NCBI GenBank assembly: GCA_047967505.1
Contig: CM106538.1
From: Dipteris shenzhenensis
Lineage: Eukaryota > Polypodiophyta > Polypodiopsida > Gleicheniales
Strand: one strand, 5' to 3'
DNA: 64,000 nucleotides
Below are positions 13,501 to 23,932 of the stretch, piece after piece (within the stretch, counting starts at the first letter, position 1; each line of letters starts with the position of its first letter). The notes below the pieces were generated by a model that was not told where the DNA came from, made no database searches, and saw nothing but the letters and a program-made list of their open reading frames with translations. The position numbers and the translations under genes are program-made.

Positions 13501-13640
13501 CACAAAACCTTAGTACAAGGTTGAGGAAACAGGTTAAGGGGGGACTGGGAGACAAGGGTAGGACATGCTTTTTGACGTGAGAGTGCAAGTGAGCATGGAC
13601 ACTTGGAGACAATTGCATAGAACACAAAAGTAGAACTCAA
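10568..13640 (+). pseudogene. Decayed two-exon gene of a conserved unnamed, probably transposon-derived family
   Basis: Exon 1 (10,568-10,989) ends near TFWHENMRVYPNRKDIYKKR and HIIHMLDTT. A GT donor at 10,990 and an AG acceptor at 11,808-11,809 keep the frame. Exon 2 holds GQRSFEHCKP, then CCCKTHIDFDLARQ at about 11,910-12,010, a lysine-rich KHCSLKLKKK part, HFYISNDREHDTLFVQHAF at about 12,690, VWSDGAASQFKSA at about 12,808, MMWNFFGSSHGKGEHDG at 12,898 and a Cys-rich CFCSACIIGDHDDC end near 13,250. A final part reading EEGDNFAIVTDSGENEEDG lies at about 13,420. Several in-frame stops (for example TGA after KP near 11,940) and at least two frameshifts (about 12,650 and 12,890) break it. The repeated acidic residues and SDG/HGKG motifs suggest a nuclease or transposase-like core, but I cannot name the family and assign no function. 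Confidence 0.6.
11030..11780. repeat. Degenerate AACCAGC-C-GTGGTTG minisatellite in the relic's intron
   Basis: Variants of a unit built on AAACCAGCCCGGTGGTTG followed by GAACATCATG or AAATTGTGACTGTCC recur at least nine times, with variable spacing. The array fills most of the putative 820-bp intron (10,990-11,809). Confidence 0.65.
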
Positions 13641-13681
13641 CAAAAGAGTGTGGGCTTCATTCCATCATGAGATATTTATAC

Positions 13682-13746
13682 AAGTTGGGGAGCTTCTCTC
13701 TCTGCATGTAGGAATTATCTGACTTTCTCTCTCTACATGTAGAACT
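13682..13746. repeat. Left part of the CATGTAG minisatellite interrupted by copia-2
   Basis: It contains GCATGTAGGAAT and ACATGTAGAACT units like those to the right of the element at 19,667-19,945. The last five bases, GAACT (13,742-13,746), are the left copy of the target-site duplication. Confidence 0.75.
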
Positions 13747-13925
13747 TGTGGGGTTAAAGGTCACTGTGCCTTAACCCCAGTTATGTACAATACTCAAACA
13801 CATATATAAATGAATGAAAAAGAAGATTAGGGTGGTTCTGCACCCACCAAACTTGTGTGGCTCTCTGTCTCTCTCTCTCGCTCTCTCTCCCTCTTCCGTT
13901 CTTGCTTTCGTTGAGAGCACTCTCA
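13747..13925 (+). repeat. 5' LTR of copia-2
   Basis: It begins TGTGGGGTTAAAGG and ends GAGAGCACTCTCA. It is 179 bp, contains a short (CT)n run, and would supply the element's promoter. Confidence 0.97.
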
Positions 13926-13927
13926 AC

Positions 13928-13942
13928 TGGTATCAGAGCCCG
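13928..13942 (+). promoter_or_regulatory. Primer-binding site of copia-2
   Basis: TGGTATCAGAGCCCG starts 2 bp after the 5' LTR. It matches the initiator-methionine tRNA 3' end used by most plant copia elements to prime minus-strand cDNA. Confidence 0.93.
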
Positions 13943-15364
13943 GGTGATCTAGCTGAGCGTGCGTGACTGCTTGGAAGCTCAGCAGCTCTGTGCGAGGAAG
14001 GAGAAGCTCTGTGGGAAGCTTTGTGGGTGACTTTACTTGCATCCGAGTGTGCAGAGACCTTGGAGGAACCTTTGGAAAAGTCACTTTGGCTTTACGAAGT
14101 GTTTTTGAGAGCCTGTTAAGTGGTTTCAAAGAAAAAGTCGTTTTTTGAGCTTTTCCCTGTTCCGTTCGATGACAGAGACTCCGTATTGACTTGTGGAGGC
14201 AACTATTGCTTGCTTTTGGTGTCCACATTACTTCAGGAGCTTGGAAACACCTTCATTCTTGAATCTGAGATCATTTCAGTGGATTTCTGACTCACTGTGT
14301 CAATTCCTGCGTTTTTTGCCCGGGTGTTGGAACTCAAGTTTGGAGCAACCATTTGCAGATCTGTCAGTTCCGGTGGACTCAGGAGGTCCTAAAACTTCTA
14401 TGTTGCTCATCATTCGCACTCCGGTGGAGTTTACAGATAGCTCTGTTTCCAAAAACGTTTTTCAGTCCGTGTGTTGGACCCAGTGATTGAGGCCACGGTT
14501 TCCAAAACCGTCTGTCCCATTGCGTTCCGGACGCCCAAAAACCCCTACCTATCAGTTTTTGCGTGATTCGGTGGAGGATTTTCAGAGTTATATATCTCTG
14601 TGTATTCGATTTCGTCTCTTTGTTATGCATTTTTCATACTAAGGTTTTGAAACCTTAGATTTATGCCACATGGCAGTGGATAAGTATTGACTCCCATTTC
14701 TCACTCATCGGTTGGGATTTTGGAGTTCTGGCAGAAGAGAGATATTTGCAGATTTTCTTGCTGAGTCCGATTATGCAATGGCGCCCATGTTTTGAAGCAT
14801 CTCAGGTTCTATTTTCAGTAGCGCTCATTACCGTGGGACTATGATTTCTTGAGCATACCTTATGCAGATCACTCTGGTTGCAGTTTGAGCAGTGTGCGCT
14901 CATTCGTGGTATGCATTGGGTTGCAGTGGTTGATTTATAGGCCATTTGGATGCATTGCGGTCCTTGTTGGATGCGCTGATAGGCCCAAATTGCCTTATGG
15001 GATGCTATTTTTTATGGACGCTTTGCACATGGATGCTATTTTATGCTGAGGGACAGCTTTGAAACATTGCAGGTGATGCACTGATAGTGCTATGCTCTCT
15101 TGGATGAGACATTATTGATGTATATGCCAGTGGACAGTGTTTATGCTTGAGTCATTTGGCACTTATTGGCATTTTCTTTTGGGCCAGATTTGCTCATATG
15201 GATGCATAGTATATGCACATGAGTCAGATGCATCTTCTGATGCTTTGAGCTTTGAGTTTGGTGATATTTCAGTCTATTGTGGCATACACATTTGGGTGCA
15301 CCTGGTATTTGGTGTGATTCTCTCTTGCAGGCACTAGCATTTGGGATTTTGCTTTATTTGCATC

Positions 15365-16312
15365 ATGGCATCCTCTTCCATGCCTGAAAAGGAGTTTTTC
15401 AGCATTAAAAAGTTTGATGGGACAAACTTTTCTTTGTGGAAAGAACAGATAAGGGATCTGCTTATTTAAAAGAAGCAGATTAAACCCTTGGCAGGGATTG
15501 AAGCTAAGCCTGCAAATATGTCTGAGGATGATTGGAATGAGTTGGATGCATTAGCAAAGTCTACTATTAGACTTCATCTTGCAGAGTCAGTTTATTTCAC
15601 AGTAGTAAATGAGCAGACTACGGAAGATTTGTGGAAGAAACTGTGTGCCACTTATGAGAAGGAAACTGCCTCTAATAAAGTTTACCTCATGAAGAGGTTG
15701 TTTGAGCTGCAAATGAAGGAAGGGGTCTCCATTGCTTCTCACTTGAATGAATTCAATATTATTTTCAGCCAGCTTCAGGCTCAAAAGATGAATTTTGATG
15801 CGGAGACTAAGGCAATATTTCTCTTATGTTCATTGCCATCCTCATGGGATACCTTCCGTACAGCTGTCAGTAACTCTGCACCCAGTGGAGTACTGAAATT
15901 TGATGATGTTGTGGGTAGCTTGTTGGCCGAGGAGATTAGACGGAAGTCTATGGATGGCAACAAGCAGGATGCAGCCTTAAATGTGCAAAGGGGCAGATCA
16001 CAGTTCAGGGGGAAGTCCCAAGAAAGAGGGAAGTCTCGTAGCAAATCCAGGGCACGGAACATTGAGTGTTACCATTGTGGCAAGAAGGGCCATATGAAAA
16101 AGGATTGCTACAAGCTGAAAAGAGAGCAAAAGGATAAGAAAAAGAATGCAAATTGGGGTGCAAATCAAAAGGAAGAGAGTCCAAGGGAGGACAAAGGAAA
16201 AGTGAAGATCGAGGAGATCAATGCAGTCACACATGATAGTGACAATGACATTCTCTTCATGTCTACTTTATCTGCAGAGTTGCTTACCACTTCAGATGAT
16301 GCATATTCCTAG
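15365..16312 (+). pseudogene. Copia-2 Gag with in-frame TAA and terminal TAG
   Basis: The natural start is probably ATG 15,365 (MASSSMPEKEFF, then KFDGTNFSLWKEQI). TAA at 15,467-15,469 interrupts it after RDLLI; the frame stays open from there to TAG 16,310. The Gag core (WNELDALAKSTIRLHLAESV, WKKLCATYEKETASNK) is followed by an arginine/serine-rich stretch and one CX2CX4HX4C knuckle, CYHCGKKGHMKKDC, near 16,070. The final TAG falls just before the protease motif DWILDSGAS, in the same frame as Pol. Gag would form the particle that packages element RNA. Confidence 0.92.
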
Positions 16313-16321
16313 GATTGGATT

Positions 16322-19300
16322 TTGGATTCTGGTGCTTCATTCCATGTTACTCCCCATAGGGAATGGTTCTCCACTTATGACAGTGGAAAGACAGGTTGTG
16401 TGCATCTTGGAAATGACTATGCATGTGACATAGTGGGAGCAGGTGACATAAAGTTTTCTTTTGCAAATGGGTCTGCATTTGTTTTGAAACATGTGAGACA
16501 TGTGCCTAAGCTGACCAAGAGTCTTATTTCAGTGGGTCAGCTAGATGATGCTGGTTTTCACACCACTTTTGGCTTTCAGAGTTGGAAAATTCAGAAGGGC
16601 TCTATGCTTTTGGCCAGGGGTGCCAAGTGTGGGACTTTGTATCCCTTACATGTATCAGGGGTATTTGATCATGTTGTTGCAATAACCGAGCAGCCAAGCA
16701 CTTCTTTGTGGCATTGCAGGTTGGGGCACATGAGCCAGAATGGAATGAAACTCTTATGCCGTTTGGGTTATGTACCGCATTTGAGTTTCTCTGATTTTGA
16801 ATTTTGTGAGCATTGTCTCTATGGGAAGCAGACTAAATCAGCCCATAAAAGAAGGGGAAATAAAGAGTTTGAAATGCTTGATTTGGTGCATTCAGATGTA
16901 TGTGGTCCCATGCCTACATGGTCATTAGGCGGGGCTGAATACTATGTGACATTCATTGATGATGCAACTAGGAAAGTGTGGGCTTATGCTATAGCTCGGA
17001 AGAGTGATGTATTCCAGGTATTTCAGAAATGGCTGGCCTTGGTTGAGAATCAGTCAGGTAGAATGCTTAAATGCCTACGGACTGACAATGGTGGAGAGTA
17101 TCTCTCTCATGACTTTCAGCATTTCTGTGATACACGTGGGATTAAGAGGGAGCTCACATCCCCTCGTACTCCAGAGCAAAATCCAGTTGCAGAAAAGATG
17201 AATCGTACCATTCAAGAAAGGTTGCAATGCATGCTTTCCAATGCAAGTCTTTTTGGTGGTTTTTGGGCTGAGGCAATGAAGACTGCAGTGCATGTGATTA
17301 ATAGATCACCTAGTAAGAGTTTGGATGGTGGTATTCCTGAAGAGGCATGGAGTGGCAAGAAGCCCTCTTACTCTCATTTGTGTATATTTGGGTGTGAGGC
17401 ATATGCACATGTGCCAAAAGAGCTTCGAAAGAAGCTAGATCCTAAGTCTAGGAAATGCATCTTTCTGGGTTATGGTGAAAGTGGAGAGATGGGCTATCGT
17501 CTCTGGGATCCAGAAGCAAAGAAGATCATACGCAGCCATGATGTGGTCTTCAATGAGAAGAAGATGCATAAGGCACCCATGAGGGATGTGGAAATGAGGA
17601 GAATCACTTTCCAGGATGTGAATCCACCTGCACATGTTGATAGACAGCAAGCTGTCCATGCACCAAATGTGCAAGAAATGGTACAACCAAGTACTCCCAC
17701 AGGTATACAATCAAGGGTAGATGATGGATCATCTATTGGTGGAAATGATGAGCCAAATGTGGCTGATATGCAAGTGGGACAGCAAGCTGAAATGCCCTTG
17801 AGAAGATCATCTAGAGTGTCTAGACCGCCTGATAGGTTTGTTCCAGGGGTAGACTATGTGATGCTTACTGATTGCGGGGAGCCTTCTTGCTATAAAGAGG
17901 CTATGATGCGTGAGGATCAACGCAAGTGGGAGTATGCTATGCAATCAGAGATGAGTTCACTTATGAAGAATAAGACTTGGGACTTGGTTTCTTTGCCACA
18001 TGGAAAGAAAGCATTGCCATGTAAATGGGTCTACAAAATGAAGGTCACAGGTGATGATGTGCCTAGGTACAAGGCCCGTTTGGTTGCTAAAGGGTTCAAG
18101 CAAGAGAAGGGTGTGGACTTTGATGAGATATTCTCTCCGGTTGTGAAGATGACCACACTTAGATGCATGCTTGGACTAGTGGCAGTAGAGGATATGGAGC
18201 TTATGCAAATGGATGTCAAGACAGCTTTCTTGCATGGGGATTTGCATGAGGACATCTACATGGTGCAGCCGGAAGGCTTTGAAGAAAAGGGCAAAGAGCA
18301 TTTAGTTTGCAAGCTGAAGAAGAGTCTCTATGGTCTTAAGCAAGCACCTAGAGAATGGTATCAGAAGTTTGATGCTTTCATTCGGTCCCAGGGTTTTAGA
18401 AGAAGTGAAATTGATCATTGCCTCTACACTAAAAGGGCTAAGGATAGTAGCCTGATAATCCTGGCACTATATGTGGATGATATGCTATTGGCTAGCAAGA
18501 ATACTTATGAGCTAGATGCTTTAAAGGCCAAGTTGCATGAGGCCTTTGATATGAAGGATTTGGGACTTGCAGGTCATATTCTTGGTATGCGCATCACGCG
18601 TGATCGGAGTAGGAAACTCCTTTGGCTTTCACAAAAAGAGTATGTTACAAAAGTATTGCAGCATTTCAATATGGAGGGGGGGAAGGCAGTGAGTACTCCA
18701 TTGCCTCCATATGTGAAACTGAGTCATACAAATAGTCCCAAATCAGAAGAGGAGAGGGCCATGATGGCTAAGGTTCCTTATGCATCAGCGGTTGGGAGTC
18801 TTATGTATGCTATGATAGCTACTAGACCAGACATTGCATTTGCAGTGGGAGTTGTTAGCCGGTATATGGCTAATCCAGGAAAGAGGCATTGGGAGGCAGT
18901 TAAGTGCATCATGAGGTACATGAAGGGTACCAAGGAGATGTGCATCTGCTTTGGTAAAGGAGACATGCGTGTACTTGGGTACACAGATTCAGACTATGGA
19001 GGGCATGTGGATAGTAGGAGATCCACTTCTGGTTATGTGTTCACCTTTGCAGGTGGTGCAGTGTCGTGGATGTCTCGCGCACAGAAGTGCGTTGCTTTGT
19101 CTACCACAGAGGCTGAGTATGTTGCAGCCACAGAGGGTTGCAAGGAGGCTATATGGCTTGATCGGCTAGTGGGAGATTTGGGGATTCATACAGGTGTACC
19201 AACATTGCATAGTGATTCCATGAGTGCTATTCAGCTAGCACGGAATCCGGTCTTTCATGCAAAGACCAAACACATTGAGGTCAGGTACCATTTCATCAGG

Positions 19301-19429
19301 GAGGTACTTGAGGACAAGCACATAGAGCTTGTCAAGGTTCATACAGATGATAACCCTGCAGATATGCTGACGAAGAGTCTACCTAGTCAGCGGTTTGAGT
19401 ATTGTCGTGTATTGATGGGCATTGGATAG
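16322..19429 (+). CDS. Copia-2 Pol: protease-integrase-RT-RNase H, intact
   Basis: The frame has 1,035 codons. The listed ATG lies inside the protease motif (DSGASFHV at residues 2-9), so it is the continuation of the Gag frame past TAG 16,310 and not a true start. The order is protease; pre-integrase finger (HCRLGHMSQNG ... CEHCLYGKQ); integrase with HSDVCGP, FIDDATR, RTDNGGEY and the catalytic E in AEKMNRT; reverse transcriptase with QMDVKTAFLHG and YVDDMLLAS near residue 716; and RNase H with GYTDSDYGGH near residue 886 and STTEAEYVAA. No lesion is seen in these domains. The polyprotein copies element RNA into DNA and integrates it. Confidence 0.96.
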   Translation: MDSGASFHVTPHREWFSTYDSGKTGCVHLGNDYACDIVGAGDIKFSFANGSAFVLKHVRHVPKLTKSLISVGQLDDAGFHTTFGFQSWKIQKGSMLLARGAKCGTLYPLHVSGVFDHVVAITEQPSTSLWHCRLGHMSQNGMKLLCRLGYVPHLSFSDFEFCEHCLYGKQTKSAHKRRGNKEFEMLDLVHSDVCGPMPTWSLGGAEYYVTFIDDATRKVWAYAIARKSDVFQVFQKWLALVENQSGRMLKCLRTDNGGEYLSHDFQHFCDTRGIKRELTSPRTPEQNPVAEKMNRTIQERLQCMLSNASLFGGFWAEAMKTAVHVINRSPSKSLDGGIPEEAWSGKKPSYSHLCIFGCEAYAHVPKELRKKLDPKSRKCIFLGYGESGEMGYRLWDPEAKKIIRSHDVVFNEKKMHKAPMRDVEMRRITFQDVNPPAHVDRQQAVHAPNVQEMVQPSTPTGIQSRVDDGSSIGGNDEPNVADMQVGQQAEMPLRRSSRVSRPPDRFVPGVDYVMLTDCGEPSCYKEAMMREDQRKWEYAMQSEMSSLMKNKTWDLVSLPHGKKALPCKWVYKMKVTGDDVPRYKARLVAKGFKQEKGVDFDEIFSPVVKMTTLRCMLGLVAVEDMELMQMDVKTAFLHGDLHEDIYMVQPEGFEEKGKEHLVCKLKKSLYGLKQAPREWYQKFDAFIRSQGFRRSEIDHCLYTKRAKDSSLIILALYVDDMLLASKNTYELDALKAKLHEAFDMKDLGLAGHILGMRITRDRSRKLLWLSQKEYVTKVLQHFNMEGGKAVSTPLPPYVKLSHTNSPKSEEERAMMAKVPYASAVGSLMYAMIATRPDIAFAVGVVSRYMANPGKRHWEAVKCIMRYMKGTKEMCICFGKGDMRVLGYTDSDYGGHVDSRRSTSGYVFTFAGGAVSWMSRAQKCVALSTTEAEYVAATEGCKEAIWLDRLVGDLGIHTGVPTLHSDSMSAIQLARNPVFHAKTKHIEVRYHFIREVLEDKHIELVKVHTDDNPADMLTKSLPSQRFEYCRVLMGIG

Positions 19430-19468
19430 TATGCTCACTAGTTGTTCTCCCTTAAAGGCACATTGTCC

Positions 19469-19482
19469 TTTAAGTGGGAGGT
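19469..19482 (+). promoter_or_regulatory. Polypurine tract of copia-2
   Basis: TTTAAGTGGGAGGT directly precedes the TGTGGGG start of the 3' LTR. This is where plus-strand DNA synthesis would be primed. Confidence 0.8.
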
Positions 19483-19661
19483 TGTGGGGTTAAAGGTCAC
19501 TGTGCCTTAACCCCAGTTATGTACAATACTCAAACACATATATAAATGAATGAAAAAGAAGATTAGGGTGGTTCTGCACCCACCAAACTTGTGTGGCTCT
19601 CTGTCTCTCTCTCTCGCTCTCTCTCCCTCTTCCGTTCTTGCTTCCGTTGAGAGCACTCTCG
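19483..19661 (+). repeat. 3' LTR of copia-2
   Basis: It is 179 bp, matching the 5' LTR except for one internal T/C difference and the last base (G instead of A). It is followed by GAACT at 19,662-19,666. Confidence 0.97.
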
Positions 19662-19666
19662 GAACT

Positions 19667-19945
19667 TTCATCTAGGATGCACATGTAGAAGTTGCATGTA
19701 GGATGTGCATGTAGAACTTGCATATAGGATGTGCATCTAGAACATCATGTAGGAATCACATGTAGAACTTGAATGTTGGATGCGCATGTAGAACTTGCAT
19801 CTAGAATATGCATGTAGGAATCACATGTAGAACTTGCATCTAGAACATGCATGTAGGAATCACATGTAGAACTTCCATGTAGGATGCGCATGTAGAACTT
19901 GCATGTAGGATGCGCATGTAAAAGTTGCATCTAGAACATGCAGGT
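19667..19945. repeat. CATGTAGAACTTG / CATGTAGGAAT minisatellite
   Basis: At least twelve imperfect units of about 20-26 bp are built from CATGTAGAACTTG, CATCTAGAA(C/T)ATG and CATGTAGGAATCA. The same motifs occur left of the copia-2 element, so the element inserted into this array. Confidence 0.88.
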
Positions 19946-22099
19946 AGGATTCCTAGGAGAGACTATTCCTAGCCTTATGTAAGTAAAACCGGAGCTTTGC
20001 AACTACTCTCCACACACATTCTATGCTACATGAGCCCTTGAGTCCTTGTTGACATAGAGTTACACTATCTATTCTAGAAATTCAAGCTTCCTTCAATTTC
20101 TCAAGTAGAGAAATTAAGATGGTCATCATTAAACATTCCTGAGGTGTTTTGATCAATTTTTTCGAATATGCAATGTCTTTTGATCGCCTATCTCTTCTCC
20201 TATATCTCAATTATGTAGCAATTTTTCTTTGTCCCTCAATCATCATCTAGTTACCAAAAAAAGTGTCCTTCCTCATCTTTCCAATTCCAAATAACGTCTT
20301 GAATCTTCATCCTCTCTTTCAAGCAAATTCAATGCATGTAAAGAAGCTACCACAAACCAATAACATGCATGAGAGGGTTTTGATTTTTCAGTCCCCAAGA
20401 TTTCGGTACCCGGTTTTGATATTCTAATTTCAAGGTTCCTTCTTCCAAGCACCTTACCATGTCATATCATATTTTCTAGACGGTGGCCTTCTTTTGAGAG
20501 GTTCTTTATACTATGTGCTCAAGCTCTATGATATCTACTTGCTTATCTAAATGTATGATGGATCTATCATTGTGTAATATAATATTAGGCTATTCTCATT
20601 TTGCTTAATTAAAAAAAATGGGTGAAGACAAAAGAGAATCCTTGATTAGGTCCAATCCTTTCTTACATTCTTCATCCCAGGCAGGTTCCTCACCCTTGTT
20701 TCATAGTGGTGCCTTGGAAGGTTCTACTAATGGTACTCTTGAAGAAGTAGGGCAAGTTCAAACCATCTGGCAAGAATCCCCACAATTGTGACACAAGCTC
20801 AAGACAAATTTAATGTCATGTTCTTTGTCTAGACATACCATAATTTCCATACAATACCATATCCTTAGATGATACCACTTTACTATAGTTTGCGCAAAAT
20901 CCTAGACACATGGGCTCAATCCTTGGTCCGTATTTTTCTTGGACAAGAGTAACTATATCCTCCATGTCTTGACAAGCATCCTCATACCTTTTGGTAAACA
21001 AACTACTAAGTTCATTCAAAGGACAAGGTATCACAAAGGTATGAGATTTTGGGTTTGGATTAGGCTGGTTAGCTACCTCAATAAGGTTGATATCCATAAC
21101 CAATTAACACCTAACCACTGTAGGTCTCCTTGATCCTCATCTTCATCCTCATCATGATCAATCTTCAACATTCCTTTTTCCTCCAAACTAGTCTATGTAG
21201 GTACCTCTCAGGGTTATCCTTAACTATTGTCTTAACTCTTCTCTTCTTCTTAATAGCATCATTTTCCTTTCAAGACTCTTAAGGATTTTAGCATCCTCTA
21301 CACCTTTATCAGTAGATGCCACAAGCATGGACATATCATCTTCTTTTGTAAACAAGGTAATTCTTGATTGTGTACCAGTGGTATCCAAACATATATCCAA
21401 GGGGTTGATTGTGTAATGCTTGATTTTATACTAGTGGTATTTGATTGATATCATCGTCCTTTGCAAACAAGGTAATGCTTGATTGTGTACTAGTGGCATC
21501 CAAATATGTATTGAAGGGACTATCCAAAGGATACAGTACTTCTCTATGTACCTTCAGCTTTATCTTAAAGCCATATTCCCTAAGCTACAACATACCCCAG
21601 TTATGTACAACATGAGACGCTACCAACCGTGACCTTCCAAACAAAAGCAAAAAGGGTTCGCAATTGTTAACGTACAAACCACATATCAACCAAGAAGGAT
21701 AAACCTCCTATAACAGTCCTTACATTTCAAATCACCCCTATTGATTATGTGACACTGATCATCCAACCGATGAACAAAAGGAATAGGCTATAGACCTACT
21801 AGTGCAATTTTTTGTATAGATTCATACATCATATACTGACTCTTAAGCCTCCACATTGATGAGCACTCCTCAAATTGGATACCCTCCTACTTCTTCCATG
21901 ACAAGAGCCCCTATATCCACTACATGAGGTAGTACTAGCAAAAACTGATGTTGATGTAGACAATGGGGTCCTCTCCCATCCTTGTCCAATCAAATTCACA
22001 TGCATTCTTTATTCATTTTTGGTTTTATTAGCCTATGAAAGTGCGGAATGAATATTTTGTAATTATATATATATATATATATATGTATATATTTATATG

Positions 22100-22156
<57 letters not shown>

Positions 22157-23028
22157 GGCTAGTAAAATATTTACTATTGCCCATTCCCGTAGTGAGTTAA
22201 TGCTTTTTATTGGAAAGATCAATAGATTAGTGGTTAGTATACAGTGATGAATGGAAACTTTATAGATATACTTTCCTACAAGTAGGTTCCTAGTGTTATT
22301 GTAGTGTGTTGGGGTCTACGATCAATGACCGTACACTCTTATTTGGCATAGTTGTGACCTTGGTTCATGTATAGCCTTATACACCACATTTTATGGCACC
22401 ATTCTGAGAAAATGTGAGGTGTCTTTTGAAAATATGAGTATTTCAAGCTAAAGTCTAGGTATCTCATAGTAGTTAAAGGGCACTTTATTCCATACATGGG
22501 TGAGGAATGAGTAGTTCATGTCCCACGAACACAATGAGAATCAAGTGAAGGCCCGAAAAGAGTGAGCAAGAAGCATCAATTTGAGAGAGCCAAAGTAGAA
22601 GGATGTCATGCATCCCCTAATCGAAGAAGCCATACACAAGTAATTAAAGATCCCATAGGTCGAATATCGCTAGTACCAATATTAGTTCTAGAGCCAATAG
22701 TACCATTTTTCCAATAATTATGGCTAATAATCATTCGATATTTTGTAATAGTATCTTCAATACAACCCACAAATATCAGCCATTATTATTATCCCCTTTC
22801 CTTTCCAATGTTTTTCCATATTTGAAGTGTAGGTAAGGAATCATCCCTTTATGCTAATCCACCTCCCTTTAGTACAAAAGCATCTTGGATCCCTTGCAAA
22901 CAACTGTACTTCAAGGAACATAGTCCAACTTATATTTGATTCCAATAGAATGATTCCCAACTAGACTTGCCAAGGCAACAAATTGACCCAAATACCAATG
23001 CACTTGAACTACCTAGTAGGCAAACTAG
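19946..23028. other. AT-rich intergenic DNA, no recognised gene
   Basis: No motif-bearing frame is seen. One 95-codon minus-strand frame at 20,816-21,103 has no recognisable domain. Around 21,360-21,510 a TGCTTGATTGTGTACTAGTGG(C/T)ATCCAAA segment is repeated about three times. Confidence 0.5.
22062..22158. repeat. (AT)n microsatellite
   Basis: TATATA runs with a few GT interruptions span almost 100 bp. Tyr/Ile-rich frames on both strands here are artefacts. Confidence 0.96.
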
Positions 23029-23358
23029 CAAATTGTCACACCAACTATGACTTGAATAGATCTTGAACTTTCAATCTTACTATCCTATTCTGACTTTTAC
23101 CCCAAGTCACACTGTGCTACAACTTCAATGCACACAAGCAAATTGTCACACCAACTATGACTTGAATAGATCTTGAACTATCAATCTTACTATCCTATTC
23201 CGGCTTTTACCCCAAGTCACACTGTGCTGCAACTTCAATGCACACAAGCAAATTGTCACACCAACTATGACTTGAATAGATCTTGAACTATCAATCTTAC
23301 TATCCTATTCTGACTTTTACCCCAAGTCACACTGTGCTACAACTTCAATGCACACACA
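23029..23358. repeat. Three tandem copies of a 110-bp unit
   Basis: Units starting CAAATTGTCACACCAACTATG begin at 23,029, 23,139 and 23,249. They differ at very few positions, so the array is young. Confidence 0.93.
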
Positions 23359-23650
23359 GGCCGCAACCCAAAATCTATGACAAGAAAACAATATATTATC
23401 GACCTTCCAATGGAATAGGTTGTATGGAAGCCACACAATTCATTGGCCACTGTGCGCCTATCCCACATAAGAACTGTCCAAACATACTAGCTCAATCGAG
23501 TAATCCAACACATTCACAACACCTACTCTACCACAATTTGTTGAGGAAATTTTAAATTCACACTGCACAAAAAGACTATAACCACACAATTCAGATTAGG
23601 TCTTGGTCTCTAATGTAGATCTTACTATTGAAAGAGGAAAAATGAAAGAT

Positions 23651-23932
23651 AATAAAAGTATATAGAACAAATTCGCAATACATAAGCGTAGTATTTCATA
23701 AAGAGCATACATCCCATTCTTAACCACAAACATAAAGCAACATGAATTCACACACATGCACAATGACCATGTGTACGTGCGTGCGTGCGCTAATAAAAGT
23801 AGATAGAACAAATTCACAATACATAAGCGTAGTATTTCATAAAGAGCATACATCCCCATTCTTAACCACAAACATAAAGCAACATGAATTCACACACATG
23901 CACAATGGCCATGTGTACGTGCGTGCGTGCAC
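23651..23932. repeat. Tandem duplication of a 141-bp unit
   Basis: AATAAAAGTA(T/G)ATAGAACAAATTC starts at 23,651 and again at 23,792. Each copy ends in ATGTGTACGTGCGTGCGTGC, so a short alternating purine-pyrimidine tract sits at the junction and may have promoted the duplication. Confidence 0.9.

Larger units (their letters stand above)
13747..19661 (+). mobile_element. Complete young Ty1/copia retrotransposon (copia-2)
   Basis: Two 179-bp LTRs bound a 5,915-bp element. GAACT flanks it on both sides (13,742-13,746 and 19,662-19,666). The LTRs differ at only two positions by eye, one of them the terminal base (CA in the 5' copy, CG in the 3' copy), so the insertion is recent. A TGGTATCAGAGC primer-binding site follows the 5' LTR and a purine tract AAGTGGGAGG precedes the 3' LTR. 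An unusually long leader of about 1.4 kb separates the primer site from the Gag ATG at 15,365. Gag is broken by TAA 15,467 and TAG 16,310; Pol is intact. Confidence 0.98.

Noticed and set aside
20816-21103. 95-codon minus-strand frame without stops
   Set aside because: Mixed composition but no recognisable motif, no neighbours and no start context; not enough to call a gene.
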